Assembly: GCA_018817385.1 (NCBI GenBank)
Contig: JAHIUA010000093.1
Coordinates: forward strand, 1 to 64,000
Length of the DNA: 64,000 nt
Direction of reading: 5' to 3'
Source: Pseudomonadota bacterium
Lineage (GTDB): Bacteria > Desulfobacterota > Desulfobulbia > Desulfobulbales > Desulfocapsaceae
A program made the translations under genes and the position numbers. Within the stretch, counting starts at the first letter, position 1, and each line of letters starts with the position of its first letter. Below are positions 1 through 9,772 of the stretch, piece by piece. The notes under the pieces are model-generated. The model was not told the origin of the DNA, did no database searches, and saw nothing but the letters and a program-made list of their open reading frames with translations.

Positions 1-431
1 AGTTTCATGGCGAATGGAACTACAGGATTGATCCGAATCCTGGCTAAATTAGTTACGTTTATTGATTAACGGCTCCTTAGATACCACTGCCCTTGACTTG
101 TGGCACGGTTTTGTGATTTACTTCTGACGAGTACCTGTCTATCACTCACCAGTTTCCCCTAACCCTTCATTACCCACAGTTTTTTATCCACTCCATATCA
201 GCCAGATGGCCAAGAGTACTTGTCTCTGGAGTTTGGATGATTCCCGCAGAGAGCACCTGTGATCAACTCTTGCCGCTGCTGCGACTGAAACACGAAAAAC
301 AGGACCGTGAGACTGGCTAAGAACATATTTTCAGTAAGAAACGAACAAGACTATTCCTTCACAGACAGTGGTCTTTGCCGAGTGGCGGCAAAGGACAAAT
401 CATGAAAATATTTCACTTAGAAGGAGGAAAA
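1..431. other. Non-coding left edge, upstream of the octaheme cytochrome
   Basis: I see no convincing gene here. It is the presumed 5' region of the cytochrome gene that starts at 432. A TGGCAC core at 101-106 resembles the -24 half of a sigma-54 promoter, but the -12 half at the right distance lacks the GC pair. TTGACT at 93-98 has no good -10 partner. I make no promoter call. Confidence 0.4.
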
Positions 432-1715
432 ATGATTCCATTCAAAACAGCACTGGCAGCCGGTGTCTTTGTTCTGTTCTCCACAGCGGCAACTGGAGGA
501 GCAGCGGACTTGTGCATCGACTGTCACACCAAGGTTTCTCCAGGTATGGTTCAGGACTGGCAGCTGTCAAAGCATTCAGAAAATGATGTCACCTGTTCCA
601 GCTGCCACGGAGAGGAACACTCCTCTGCCGAGGATTACAAAAAAGCCAACCTGCCCTCTGAAGCCGTCTGTGCCGAATGTCATCAGGAGCAGTACGACTC
701 CTTTGCCATGGGCAAACATAACTTTGGCTGGACCTCACTGAATGCCATTCCAGCCACCCACATGGCTCCCGATGAATTGATCGAAGGCGGACGCGGTTGT
801 GGCGGCTGTCACAACATGGGTATCAAAACTGAAGAGCAGAAAAAAGAACTGCTGGACAAGGGCTATCGTTATCAGAAAAACTCCTGCGATGAGTGTCACA
901 CCCGCCATACCTTCTCCAAAAAAGAGGCAAACAACCCCAGGGCCTGTCAGCAGTGCCACATGGGCTATGATCATCCCCAATGGGAGATGTGGTCAAGCTC
1001 CAAACACGGAATGCGTTACTTTGCCAAACTGGCGGGAGATCTCCCCGAAGGCGCCCAGGCACCCACCTGCCAGACCTGTCATCTGCCTGACGGAACCCAT
1101 GAAAACCACACCGCCTGGGGATTCCTGGGTGTACGCCTGCCCCTGCCCGAAGACAAACAGGAAGCAACTGATCGTGTAACCATTCTTAAGGCGCTCGGCG
1201 TCCTCAACCCGGAGAGCGGCGAGGCCACACCTATTCTTGATGCAGTAAAATCGGTGGATATGGTCAGACTGGACCAGGTTTCCTGGGAAAAAGAACGAAA
1301 CAAAATGCTCAAGACCTGTACGCAATGTCATTCTGAGTCCTATGCCAGGGAGCAGCTGGAAATGGGTGACTCCATTCTCGGCAAGGCAGACCGACTGATG
1401 GCCGAAGCCATTGTGACCGTAGCCGACCTCTATAAAGACGGTATCATCAAAAAGCCGGAAGGATACCCGTTCAACTATCCCTTCCTCCTCAGTTTTATGC
1501 ACACCAACGGAGCAGCCTGGAACGAGAAGCTGGATGATTTCTCTCATATTGATCAGGTCCTGTTACGCATGTTTATGAAACACCGGATGCGCGCTTACCA
1601 GGCCTTTTTCCATGTCAATCCCGACTACGCCTACTGGTACGGTTGGAACATGATGACTGAGGATCTGGGTGAAATCAAAGAGCTGGCCAAGATTTTGCGC
1701 GCAACCCATAAATAA
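432..1715 (+). CDS. Periplasmic octaheme cytochrome c, hydroxylamine oxidoreductase (HAO) family
   Basis: Probable periplasmic multiheme enzyme of nitrogen-oxide chemistry. The 427-residue product starts at ATG 432, preceded by AAGGAGG; an upstream in-frame start at 375 would bury the signal peptide. Residues 1-24 look like a Sec signal. Eight CXXCH motifs begin at C28, C55, C80, C123, C152, C172, C213 and C296, followed by a roughly 125-residue helical tail, the layout of the HAO family. YWYGW at 401-405 lies in the tail, where oxidative HAOs carry the tyrosine that cross-links the active heme; I cannot align it to say whether that residue is present. In sulfate reducers and epsilonproteobacteria such proteins are usually thought to act reductively (nitrite or hydroxylamine reduction). 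No quinol-dehydrogenase partner is next to it. At 427 residues it is shorter than classical HAO. Family call firm, reaction uncertain. Confidence 0.85.
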   Translation: MIPFKTALAAGVFVLFSTAATGGAADLCIDCHTKVSPGMVQDWQLSKHSENDVTCSSCHGEEHSSAEDYKKANLPSEAVCAECHQEQYDSFAMGKHNFGWTSLNAIPATHMAPDELIEGGRGCGGCHNMGIKTEEQKKELLDKGYRYQKNSCDECHTRHTFSKKEANNPRACQQCHMGYDHPQWEMWSSSKHGMRYFAKLAGDLPEGAQAPTCQTCHLPDGTHENHTAWGFLGVRLPLPEDKQEATDRVTILKALGVLNPESGEATPILDAVKSVDMVRLDQVSWEKERNKMLKTCTQCHSESYAREQLEMGDSILGKADRLMAEAIVTVADLYKDGIIKKPEGYPFNYPFLLSFMHTNGAAWNEKLDDFSHIDQVLLRMFMKHRMRAYQAFFHVNPDYAYWYGWNMMTEDLGEIKELAKILRATHK

Positions 1716-1747
1716 AGCCTGAACATTTTTTTACTGCTTGTTGTTGC

Positions 1748-1786
1748 AGACCTGGTATATCCCTTTATAAGAGAGATACCAGGTCT
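1748..1786 (+). terminator. Hairpin terminator after the octaheme cytochrome
   Basis: An 11-bp perfect inverted repeat (AGACCTGGTAT at 1748-1758 with ATACCAGGTCT at 1776-1786) has a 17-nt loop and is followed by a moderately T-rich stretch. It begins 33 nt after the stop codon. The tail is not a clean U-tract, so efficiency is uncertain. Confidence 0.55.
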
Positions 1787-2008
1787 TGTTTATCTCTCCA
1801 TATTCGCTTATAGGACAGTAAAGAGTCTTTATAACTCTTCAGATAATGCCCGTAAGTGGCAAACAACTGCCCTGTAACTGTTCAACAGTGCCTTATCTTC
1901 GTTCAGGTAGGACTTTTGGAAGCATACTCGTGCTATTCGAGAAGAGCTAAAGGGACGAAAACGAAGTGATGCTCAACAGTTGCTAGTTTTTTCTCCATTT
2001 GCCACCTG
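1787..2008. other. Intergenic spacer before the GIY-YIG gene
   Basis: Non-coding. It contains a short hairpin (AAGAGT 1821-1826 with ACTCTT 1834-1839) and a 13-base dyad around 1878-1890 (ACTGTT-C-AACAGT). A related sequence, CTCAACAGT, occurs at about 1971. I have no evidence for a function. Confidence 0.3.
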
Positions 2009-2302
2009 ATGGATAGAACACAAGTCATGCACCAAGAACCCCTTCCCTGGTTTGTTTATCTCCTCCGTTGCAGCGATCAGACCCTGTACACCGGCATCAC
2101 AACAAATCTGGAGCAGCGACTCCATGAACATAATCATTCGGACAAAGGGGCTAAATATACCCGGGGACGCCGACCTGTTCATCTCATTTATCACGAACAA
2201 AAAACTTCTCGTTCCCTTGCTGCCCGGCGAGAATGCGAAATCAAATCCTTCAGCCGCCGGCAAAAAGAGGAACTGATCAAAAATTCACTTCCCTTCCTGT
2301 AA
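2009..2302 (+). CDS. Small GIY-YIG domain protein (UPF0213 / YhbQ type)
   Basis: A 97-residue protein made almost entirely of one GIY-YIG nuclease-type domain. WFVYLLRC opens the first strand at about residues 13-20, TLYTGIT supplies the YIG half at about 25-31, an arginine sits in the helix LEQRLHEHN, and the conserved glutamate is likely in the ARRECEIKSF helix. Stand-alone members of this family are common in bacteria and mostly uncharacterised; a nuclease or DNA-repair role is assumed from the fold. No clear ribosome-binding site precedes ATG 2009; ATG 2027 is an equally good start. It is monocistronic, and its neighbours give no hint of a partner. Confidence 0.85.
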   Translation: MDRTQVMHQEPLPWFVYLLRCSDQTLYTGITTNLEQRLHEHNHSDKGAKYTRGRRPVHLIYHEQKTSRSLAARRECEIKSFSRRQKEELIKNSLPFL

Positions 2303-2604
2303 AAACACGCCCTCTCCGCCATTCATCAATGGCAAAAATCCGATCCATGCAGTACGCTGGAATAGAAAGGATAGCAAGTGTCTATCCAGAAAGACGAGTG
2401 GTGCATCTTAATCGAAACACCAACAAAATTTACGCACAGGCATCTGACTGATAGTGCGAGGAGTAAATCTGGTGCAGCCCAAAGAATCAGGGGAAAACAG
2501 GACGTTGTGGATAGCCGCTAGACAAGAGAGTACTCGTTGTCCTCGAGCCATCCCAAGACCAAACTGGTGCCGATGCGCACCTTCTCACTCTCCTTCTTAA
2601 CATA
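2303..2604. other. Intergenic spacer before the response regulator
   Basis: About 300 bases with no credible gene. A short open frame runs through from the GIY-YIG gene in another frame and shows no family features. This is presumably where the pilR-like promoter lies, but I see no consensus promoter. Confidence 0.3.
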
Positions 2605-3981
2605 ATGACTTCAATCCTCGTTGTCGATGACGAACGCAGCATGCGGGATTTCCTCAAGATTCTCCTCGTTAAGGAGGGATATCAGGTGGAAACAGCCCAT
2701 AATGGCAATAGCGCCTTAGAACTGATAGACAAACAAGATTTCGACCTGGTTGTCAGCGACATCCGCATGGATGGGATGAATGGCCTGGAACTCTTAAACG
2801 GTATCAAAGAACGGACCCCCACCCTGCCCGTGGTCATGATTACGGCCTTTGCCTCACCGGATGATGCCGTTTCCGCCATGAAAAATGGTGCCTTTGATTA
2901 CATCAGCAAACCCTTCAATGTCGAAGAAATTAAATCGGTCATCAGTTCGGCAACCTCCAAAGGCAACAAGGTAGCCGAAGCACGCTCTATAGCAGAGGCC
3001 TTTCCGGAAATCATCGGTGAGAGCAGGGAAATGATCAAGATTTTTGAAATGATCAAACGCATTGCGCCGACCCCGGCCAATGTTCTCATCTATGGAGAGT
3101 CAGGAACCGGAAAAGAGCTGGTAGCCCAGGCCATCCACCGTTACTCCGGTGTTGCAGATCACCAGTTTATTCCCATTACCTGCAGTGCCATCCCGGAAGA
3201 TCTCATGGAAAGTGAACTCTTCGGTCATATCAAAGGAGCCTTTACCGGTGCCATCAGCGATAAACAGGGACTCTTCCAACAGGCCAACAATGGAACCGCC
3301 TTTCTTGATGAGATCGGTGAGCTCACGCCCATTATCCAGACAAAACTGCTCCGTGTTCTCCAAGAACGTGAAGTCAAACCAGTTGGTGCCACCCAGATCC
3401 AAAGCGTTAACGTTCGCATCATCGCCGCAACCAACAAAATTCTTGAAGAAGAAATCATGTCCGGTCGATTTCGAGAAGACCTGTTCTACAGATTAGCGGT
3501 TGTCCCGCTCCGTGTACCACCACTGCGTGAACGGAAGGGCGATGTCCCACTCCTGGTTGATTTTTTTCTCAAAAAGTATTCCAAACTCCTCGGTAAAGAG
3601 GTGCAGGAAATCTCTTCCTACGCCATGGAAGTTCTGATGAACTACGATTTCCCTGGCAATGTTCGGGAGTTGGAAAACATCATTGAACGGGGGGTAGCAC
3701 TCGAATCCTCCAATATAATTCTCCCTGACAGTCTAACCCTGTCCACTTTCCGTTTCGGCAAAAAAGGACCAGCCCCGCAAATCAATCCTCGTTTTCAAGC
3801 CGTCGCCAGTGAGGATGAACTCTATGAACGCGGCCTGGAAGAGGTCATGGCCGACCTTGAAAAACAACTGATTCACACGGCACTGGAAAAAAGTGATTAT
3901 TCCAAGATGCGAGCAGCCGAACTGCTGCGCATAAGCTTTCGATCGTTACGTTATAAAGTAAAAAAATATAATATAGAATAA
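2605..3981 (+). CDS. pilR: Sigma-54-dependent response regulator, PilR/NtrC family
   Basis: Cytoplasmic transcription activator of 458 residues with the full NtrC layout. Residues 1-120 form a receiver domain, with acidic pocket D8/D9, phospho-acceptor D52 and K102. Residues about 138-375 form the AAA+ domain, with Walker A GESGTGKE at 164-171, the sigma-54 loop GAFTGA at 211-216 and Walker B around LDEIGEL at 234-240. Residues about 415-458 form a Fis-type helix-turn-helix. It should be phosphorylated by the histidine kinase encoded 170 bp downstream, which has a PilS-like six-segment membrane domain, hence the PilR assignment. In other bacteria PilR activates type IV pilin genes; no pilin gene is in this window, so the target is inferred. 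Regulator-first order is the reverse of the usual pilS-pilR. Confidence 0.85.
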   Translation: MTSILVVDDERSMRDFLKILLVKEGYQVETAHNGNSALELIDKQDFDLVVSDIRMDGMNGLELLNGIKERTPTLPVVMITAFASPDDAVSAMKNGAFDYISKPFNVEEIKSVISSATSKGNKVAEARSIAEAFPEIIGESREMIKIFEMIKRIAPTPANVLIYGESGTGKELVAQAIHRYSGVADHQFIPITCSAIPEDLMESELFGHIKGAFTGAISDKQGLFQQANNGTAFLDEIGELTPIIQTKLLRVLQEREVKPVGATQIQSVNVRIIAATNKILEEEIMSGRFREDLFYRLAVVPLRVPPLRERKGDVPLLVDFFLKKYSKLLGKEVQEISSYAMEVLMNYDFPGNVRELENIIERGVALESSNIILPDSLTLSTFRFGKKGPAPQINPRFQAVASEDELYERGLEEVMADLEKQLIHTALEKSDYSKMRAAELLRISFRSLRYKVKKYNIE

Positions 3982-4151
3982 CAAGTGAGGTGCTGAGGGA
4001 ACAGGATGGAGGGATTCCAAGACATTTCATGAGGCATTGGCCTGCTGAGTTTCAATGAATAATGCACCCTGCTCCTTGGCCATATGTCTTTTTCTTCAGC
4101 CGTCACCTCTATATCCCTCAATAGCCTTGCCAGCAAAAAGGATGCTCAATC

Positions 4152-5870
4152 ATGTCCGCACTCCCCGCCAATGAACCGCTATCCTCCAAAAATACAGTCC
4201 AACAGCTGCTGGTCTATCAGCTTCTCTGGATGCTGTTTCTCCGTGTCATTCTCTACACCTTGATCCTTGGTGTCAGCTTTTATCTGCAAAGCGGGCAATT
4301 CAATGTTCTTATTCCACCACCCCGTCTGCTGACGGTCTTTATTCTCCTTGTCTACACCTCCACCATCATCTCCGGCTTTCTTCTTCTGGGAAGCGACAAG
4401 GATCCCATACGTTTTGGTCTCAAACAGAATCTGCTGGATACCGTCTTCGTCTCTATTCTCCTCTACTATACCGGTGCCTCACATTCGATATTTTCGCCAA
4501 TCTATTTTTTCCCTATCATTGCCGGCGGACTCATCATGCCAAGGCTTGGTGGACTCATTGCCGCTGGGGCCGCGACCCTCCAGTATGCTCTGGTCCTGAC
4601 CCTTGAATATTATCACATCTTTCCAGAGTTCCTGAAGGTGCCTTACAAATTTGATTTTCACCAGGACATCCTCACCAGCATCAATCTCTTTGCCGTATAC
4701 GGTCTCACCTTCTTCCTTGCCGCCGTTCTCAGCAGCCTCTTTGCCGGAAGATTACGCAAGACAGAAGACGCCCTTTCCGACTCCGTACGAAGCTTTGATC
4801 AATTGAGCCTGCTCTACAAACAGATTTTCGACGATATCGCCACAGGGATCATCACCACAAACGACAAAAACCGGATCACCTCCGCCAACAATGCCGCCGG
4901 CCACATTACCGGATATAGTCCTCAGGAATTACTGGAAAAAGATTTCCATCAGGTATTTTCAGAAGTTGATCTCAACGACAAGGGCTCTCGTCACTCTGCC
5001 AGACTGCAGCGCAAAAACGGAGACAGCATACAGATAGGCTACTCCTATACTAACCTCCAGTTTGACCAGGAACAAGATAACAGCCCCGGCAACGACAAAA
5101 CTCCCAGTAACAACTGCAAGGTGGTGACTATTCAAGATATCAGCGAGGTGGAACGACTGCAACAGCAGATGCAGCAAGCTGAAAAGCTGGCCGCTATCGG
5201 TCGCATGAGCGCTGGAATAGCCCATGATTTCAGGAATCCGCTGACGGCCATCTCTGGCTCTGCTCAGGTTCTGGCCAATGAATTCAGCCAGGTGTACTCA
5301 CCACAACAACAGACAAACTTGGACCTGATCACGATCATCCTTCGTGAGTCTAATCGTCTGGACAATACCATCTCCGATTTCCTCAAATTTGCCAAACCTG
5401 AACATGCTGAAAAAGAATGGTTTTCTTTTAAGCGTTGTTTAAAAGAAGTAATAGAGGTGGCCCAGGCAGATCCTGCCTGGGCCACCAGCTGTACCCTTGA
5501 TATACAAATAGGAGAGATATTTGATGTTTGGGCAGACGAATACCAGCTTTTTACTGTCCTGAACCATCTTCTCCAAAACGGGCTTGTCTTCTGCCCCAAG
5601 GGAGAAGAAAAAATTCGCATCAGGATACGAGAAGCAAAAAACAGTAATCAAGAGGAAGGATTCCTGCTCTCCATAGAAGACAATGGACCAGGGATTGCGC
5701 CAGGAAAAGAAGAGAAAATATTTGAACCTTTTTATACGGGCCGGGTTGATGGCACTGGCCTGGGATTGGCCATTGTCAAACAGATAGTGGATGGTCATCA
5801 GGGAAGTATTGAGGTGGGACGTTCAACTCTTGGAGGAGCAAAGTTCACGATTTTCTTTCCTCTTCCTTAA
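4152..5870 (+). CDS. pilS: Membrane sensor histidine kinase, PilS-like
   Basis: Inner-membrane histidine kinase of 572 residues, presumed partner of the regulator just upstream. Six hydrophobic segments span roughly residues 20-200, as in PilS, with almost no periplasmic sensor domain. A PAS domain follows at about 215-330, including NAAGHITGYSPQELL. The HisKA box AHDFRNPL carries phospho-acceptor H358, and the HATPase domain near the C-terminus has DNGPGI and GTGLGL boxes. The phosphorylation box has DF where EI is more usual. The start follows AAAGGATG. The gene converges on murA with only 12 bp between stop codons and no visible terminator. PilS identity rests on topology and pairing; another NtrB-like role is possible. 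Confidence 0.8.
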   Translation: MSALPANEPLSSKNTVQQLLVYQLLWMLFLRVILYTLILGVSFYLQSGQFNVLIPPPRLLTVFILLVYTSTIISGFLLLGSDKDPIRFGLKQNLLDTVFVSILLYYTGASHSIFSPIYFFPIIAGGLIMPRLGGLIAAGAATLQYALVLTLEYYHIFPEFLKVPYKFDFHQDILTSINLFAVYGLTFFLAAVLSSLFAGRLRKTEDALSDSVRSFDQLSLLYKQIFDDIATGIITTNDKNRITSANNAAGHITGYSPQELLEKDFHQVFSEVDLNDKGSRHSARLQRKNGDSIQIGYSYTNLQFDQEQDNSPGNDKTPSNNCKVVTIQDISEVERLQQQMQQAEKLAAIGRMSAGIAHDFRNPLTAISGSAQVLANEFSQVYSPQQQTNLDLITIILRESNRLDNTISDFLKFAKPEHAEKEWFSFKRCLKEVIEVAQADPAWATSCTLDIQIGEIFDVWADEYQLFTVLNHLLQNGLVFCPKGEEKIRIRIREAKNSNQEEGFLLSIEDNGPGIAPGKEEKIFEPFYTGRVDGTGLGLAIVKQIVDGHQGSIEVGRSTLGGAKFTIFFPLP

Positions 5871-5882
5871 CGCCCTGAAGGC

Positions 5883-7157
5883 TTACTCCTTTTCTTTCCA
5901 GACCGTGGCCCCCAGTGCGGTAAGTTTTTCCACCATATTTTCATAGCCGCGCTCCAGGTGATAGATTCGAGATATATCTGTCCGTCCCTCAGCTGCGAGT
6001 GCGGCTATTACCAGTGAAGAACTGGCCCGAAGATCGGTTGCCATCACCGGAGCTCCGGTGAGCCTCTTTTCTCCCAAGCCCTTGACCATGGCCGAACGGC
6101 CATCTATTTGAATATTTGCCCCCATGCGCTGCAATTCAGCCACATGCATAAACCTGTTTTCAAAAATGGTCTCATGGATGACACAGACACCTGAGCTGAT
6201 TGCCATCAAGGCCATGAACTGAGCCTGAAGATCGGTGGGATACCCAGGATAGGGCCTGGTAGTTATCCCCACTGGCCGAATCCTATCCACCCCTTTTCCA
6301 GGAGCGGAAACACGCAAGAAATCATCTCCAGCCGAGACCGTAACTCCTGCCAGCCGCAGTTTTTCTAACAGGGAAGGCAGGTGTTTCGGGTTGCATCCAC
6401 AAAGCAGAGCATCCCCTCCTGTTGCAGCCACAGCAATGGCATAGGTACCTGTTTCAATACGATCAGGAATAATAGTACTCTCACATGCGGTCAGGCTCTC
6501 TACCCCATGAATGGTAAGGAGATCACTGTCTCTCCCCTCAATCTCAGCTCCCATGCCAGTGAGCATATCAATAAGGTTTCCAATCTCGGGCTCCCGCGCT
6601 GCATTTTTTATCACCGTTGTTCCGTGCGCAAGCGCTGCTGCCATGAGTAAATTTTCAGTGCCAGTAACCGAAGGAATATCAAAATAGACTGTCCCTCCCC
6701 GCATTCGTCCATCTATCTGGGCGTCGACATATCCATGTTCGAGGAGACAATGAACCCCAAGCTGCTCAAATCCCATAAGATGAAAATTGATCGGACGGGC
6801 CCCAATAGCACAACCACCCGGCATGGAGACTTTGGCCCGGCCAAGTCTTGCCAGCAGCGGCCCAAGGACAAGGACAGAGGCCCGCATGGTTTTTACCAGA
6901 TCATACGACACCTCGGAGTAGCGAAGACCGGTGCCATCAATGCGCAGGGTGCTGCCCTGTCGTTCCCAGGTCAGGCCAAGAGATTCCAGGAGAAGAAGAA
7001 TAGTTCTGGTGTCTCGCAGATCCGGCATATTATGCAGGACATGGATCCCTGGTGCGAGGAGGGTGGCGGCAATGAGCGGCAGTGCTGCATTTTTGGCACC
7101 GCTGATCCAGACTTCACCATTTAAAGGTTTTCCACCCTCTATGACTAATTTTTCCAT
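5883..7157 (-). CDS. murA: UDP-N-acetylglucosamine 1-carboxyvinyltransferase
   Basis: First committed step of peptidoglycan synthesis: transfers enolpyruvate from PEP to UDP-GlcNAc in the cytosol. At 424 residues the length is normal. Conserved K22 lies in SGAKNA and the catalytic cysteine C116 in [10 protein letters not shown], so the fosfomycin-target cysteine is present. The two inverse alpha/beta domains characteristic of EPSP-synthase-like enzymes are recognisable throughout. It is the last gene of the housekeeping run and follows prmC by 12 bp, so it is probably co-transcribed with prfA and prmC. Identification is secure. Confidence 0.97.
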   Translation of the reverse strand: MEKLVIEGGKPLNGEVWISGAKNAALPLIAATLLAPGIHVLHNMPDLRDTRTILLLLESLGLTWERQGSTLRIDGTGLRYSEVSYDLVKTMRASVLVLGPLLARLGRAKVSMPGGCAIGARPINFHLMGFEQLGVHCLLEHGYVDAQIDGRMRGGTVYFDIPSVTGTENLLMAAALAHGTTVIKNAAREPEIGNLIDMLTGMGAEIEGRDSDLLTIHGVESLTACESTIIPDRIETGTYAIAVAATGGDALLCGCNPKHLPSLLEKLRLAGVTVSAGDDFLRVSAPGKGVDRIRPVGITTRPYPGYPTDLQAQFMALMAISSGVCVIHETIFENRFMHVAELQRMGANIQIDGRSAMVKGLGEKRLTGAPVMATDLRASSSLVIAALAAEGRTDISRIYHLERGYENMVEKLTALGATVWKEKE

Positions 7158-7169
7158 ACCGATAACACC

Positions 7170-8072
7170 TTAACGTTGACAAGAAGGAGGTACCCCAAGT
7201 TCAGCCCCATTCCTTGCGTGAAAAATTCGATCATGCCTGGCATAATCTTGACTTATTTCCTGAAATGAAAAGGGACTCGTTTCTTTTTTTTCTGCACTAA
7301 AGAGAGAGAGGACCTCGTTTCCCTGGTCAGCACCAATCTCCATGAAAAATCCCGCCCCGGGTAATAGGCGAGCAGGAAGTTCCTTTCTTATTTTCCTGAT
7401 AATCTCCATCCCTTTTTCCCCCCCATCAAGGGCGAGACGGGGCTCATACAACCCGACCTCCGCTTGCAATCCTTGCTCCAAGGCCTCAGCACTGATATAC
7501 GGGGGATTGGAAAGGACAAGCGAAAAAACAGGTCTGGGGGCAATGGCTGCAAAGAGATCTGCCTGGACAAAAGAGATCAGGTGCGCGACATTGTGCCGCT
7601 TGGCATTTTCTCGGGCAAGCGATATGGCTTTGAAAGAGAGATCAACTGCGATCACCGGTCGATCAAGCTCACGTGCCAGGACCACAGCAATGACTCCGCT
7701 GCCGCAACAAAGGTCAAGGATAAGACCGCTTGTTTCCTTTTTCTTTTTATAGAATGCCAGGCTCTTTTCTAACAGAAGCTCAGTTTCAGGTCTGGGGATA
7801 AGAACATCTGGACTGACAAAAAAATCAAGAGACCAGAATTCCTGCTCTCCCACTATATATGCCAGCGGTTCTCGGAGTTCCCGACGCCTCAGCAATGTAA
7901 GAAAGTGCTCTTCATTTTCCTTATCCACCTCTTGATTGGCTATCAGATAAAGGGTTGTACGGCTCAGTCTCATACAGTGCCCAAGGAGCAGCCAGGCATC
8001 AGTATCAGCACCCTCTATGCCAGCACTTGCCAGCCGTGATGAGGCAAGATGAAGCAGGTCACGAACATGCAT
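7170..8072 (-). CDS. prmC: Release factor glutamine methyltransferase
   Basis: Methylates the glutamine of the GGQ motif in release factors, using S-adenosylmethionine, and so increases termination efficiency. The 300-residue protein has an N-terminal helical domain and a C-terminal Rossmann-fold methyltransferase domain with motif I LDLCCGSG at 119-126 and the diagnostic NPPY at 189-192, which binds the glutamine side chain. It starts 4 nt after the prfA stop codon, so enzyme and substrate are translationally linked, as in many bacteria. The assignment is firm; the prfA neighbourhood distinguishes it from PrmB. Confidence 0.95.
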   Translation of the reverse strand: MHVRDLLHLASSRLASAGIEGADTDAWLLLGHCMRLSRTTLYLIANQEVDKENEEHFLTLLRRRELREPLAYIVGEQEFWSLDFFVSPDVLIPRPETELLLEKSLAFYKKKKETSGLILDLCCGSGVIAVVLARELDRPVIAVDLSFKAISLARENAKRHNVAHLISFVQADLFAAIAPRPVFSLVLSNPPYISAEALEQGLQAEVGLYEPRLALDGGEKGMEIIRKIRKELPARLLPGAGFFMEIGADQGNEVLSLFSAEKKETSPFSFQEISQDYARHDRIFHARNGAELGVPPSCQR

Positions 8073-8076
8073 CAGC

Positions 8077-9147
8077 TTACTGAATCTGTTTTAATTTTGC
8101 TTCCTGATCGTGGGCAATGAGGGGGAGAATAACTTCATCGAGTTTTCCGGTCATGATCGCTTCGAGTTTATAGAGAGTCAGATTGATGCGATGATCTGTC
8201 ATTCTTCCCTGCGGAAAATTATAGGTCCGGATTCGCTCACTGCGATCACCACTTCCTACCTGACTTTTTCTATCCTTGGAAATCCGATCATGGTGTTCCT
8301 GTTCCAATTTATCCAAAAGACGGGCTCGAAGAACGGTAAGGGCCTTGGCCTTGTTCTTATGCTGAGATTTCTCGTCCTGACAGGTGACCACCAGACCAGT
8401 GGGAAGATGTGTTACCCGTACTGCAGAATCAGTGGTATTGACAGACTGTCCTCCAGGCCCCTGGGCACGATAGACATCAAACTTGAGCTCACTTGTGTTA
8501 ATGTTCAGCTCTACCTCGTCTGCTTCCGGAAGAATGGCTACGGTCACAGCAGATGTATGGATACGTCCCTGAGTCTCTGTCTCTGGAACCCGCTGCACAC
8601 GGTGCACACCACTCTCATATTTGAGCCTGGAATAAACAGAATCACCGCTGATCAAGGCAATGATTTCTTTAAAACCACCAATTCCAAGGGGATTGGAACT
8701 CATGATCTCCACCTTCCAGGCCTGAGATTCTGCATAACGAGAGTACATACGAAAGAGATCGGCGACAAAAAGCGCTGCCTCGTCCCCTCCGGTCCCCGCT
8801 CTGATCTCCAGGAAGATGTTGCGTTCATCGTTTGGATCCTTGGGCAAGAGCAACAGTTTAATATCCTGCTCAATTTTCTTCTCACTTTCCTGCATCTCTT
8901 CAAGTTCTTCATGTGCCAGATCAAGGAGTTCCTGATCATCATCCCCCATCTGCAACAGTTCACGATTCTCCATGATATGGCTTCGGACACTCTCTAATTT
9001 GTGGTAATACCTCTGCAGTTTAGAGAGATAGGAATGTTCCTGAGCGACCTTCTGATACGCATTCTGGTCTGCAATCAAAGAAGGGTCAGAGAGTCTTCCC
9101 TCAAGATGGGAAAGCTTTTCATCAAGATCAGCAAGTTTAACGATCAT
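8077..9147 (-). CDS. prfA: Peptide chain release factor 1
   Basis: Recognises UAA and UAG stop codons in the ribosomal A site and triggers peptide release. I choose ATG 9147, giving 356 residues, the usual RF1 length; an in-frame extension to 9234 adds a non-homologous 29-residue leader. GGQ lies at 232-234 and the PxT codon-recognition tripeptide at 188-190. Here it reads PET rather than the commoner PAT or PVT. The sequence lacks the SPF motif of RF2. It leads the prfA-prmC-murA unit, with a terminator for rpmE upstream, so its promoter should lie between 9148 and 9396. Confidence 0.95.
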   Translation of the reverse strand: MIVKLADLDEKLSHLEGRLSDPSLIADQNAYQKVAQEHSYLSKLQRYYHKLESVRSHIMENRELLQMGDDDQELLDLAHEELEEMQESEKKIEQDIKLLLLPKDPNDERNIFLEIRAGTGGDEAALFVADLFRMYSRYAESQAWKVEIMSSNPLGIGGFKEIIALISGDSVYSRLKYESGVHRVQRVPETETQGRIHTSAVTVAILPEADEVELNINTSELKFDVYRAQGPGGQSVNTTDSAVRVTHLPTGLVVTCQDEKSQHKNKAKALTVLRARLLDKLEQEHHDRISKDRKSQVGSGDRSERIRTYNFPQGRMTDHRINLTLYKLEAIMTGKLDEVILPLIAHDQEAKLKQIQ

Positions 9148-9396
9148 AGATTTATTTCCACTAGAGCCAAGGGGTGAAGAAGAAGAAACCACCAAGGAGT
9201 TATACTCCCCGGCAAAATGAGTACCTGCCAACAAACAGTTATTTCCTCCTAACTCTTCGTCGTTCTAAAGGTTTAATCGTTTTAATATCAAATCGATACC
9301 CGCGGTTAAATCCGCCGAACGTCTCAATGTAGAAGAAATCATCTCATTTCTGGACAGACACTGACTAAGAATTACGAGAGATTACGAGAAAAAAGA
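9148..9396. other. Spacer upstream of prfA
   Basis: Non-coding region between the rpmE terminator and prfA. It should contain the prfA promoter on the - strand. I see a short direct repeat (ATTACGAGA twice at about 9371-9389) but no consensus -35/-10 pair. Confidence 0.3.
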
Positions 9397-9432
9397 AATG
9401 ATCCACAACCAGTGTCACGGTTATGGATCATT
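9397..9432 (-). terminator. Rho-independent terminator of rpmE
   Basis: Arms at 9397-9410 and 9419-9432 pair over 14 positions with one mismatch and an 8-nt loop. Read on the - strand the stem is followed by a T-rich tail (TTTCTTTTTT). It starts about 50 nt beyond the rpmE stop codon. Confidence 0.8.
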
Positions 9433-9485
9433 GAAAAAACAAGAGAGAAAGGGGGGAACTGTCAGCAACAGGACAGTCATCCATC

Positions 9486-9701
9486 TTATTTTTTGCTGTC
9501 AAAATGCTTGGCATACCGTTTTTTAAATTTCTCGATCCGACCGGCAGTATCAATCAATTTCTGCTTCCCGGTGAAAAAAGGATGACAGGCAGAACAGATT
9601 TCCACACTCATATCTGTCATCACTGATCCCAATTCGATCTCATTGCCACAACCACAAACCGCTTTAATCTTATTATATTCCGGATGGATATCGTTTTTCA
9701 T
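9486..9701 (-). CDS. rpmE: 50S ribosomal protein L31, zinc-binding type
   Basis: Small subunit-bridging protein of the large ribosomal subunit. The 71 residues include CxC at C16/C18 and the downstream CSAC pair before HPFFTGKQ, so this is the zinc-containing (C+) form rather than the zinc-independent paralogue. It is monocistronic, with a consensus promoter at 9773-9800 and a terminator at 9397-9432. Length and motif make the assignment secure. Confidence 0.96.
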   Translation of the reverse strand: MKNDIHPEYNKIKAVCGCGNEIELGSVMTDMSVEICSACHPFFTGKQKLIDTAGRIEKFKKRYAKHFDSKK

Positions 9702-9772
9702 GATTTTTATTCCTTTTAAGAAAGTGACTTATTCAGTCCGTATTCATTTTACAAGTATTTGCAAAGAAGAAG

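Noticed and set aside
101-116. Sigma-54-like promoter upstream of the octaheme cytochrome
   Set aside because: TGGCAC matches the -24 element, but the -12 element at the correct spacing lacks the essential GC.
8110-8997. A 295-codon open frame on the + strand opposite prfA
   Set aside because: It is wholly antisense to a clearly conserved release factor gene and its translation has no family features.
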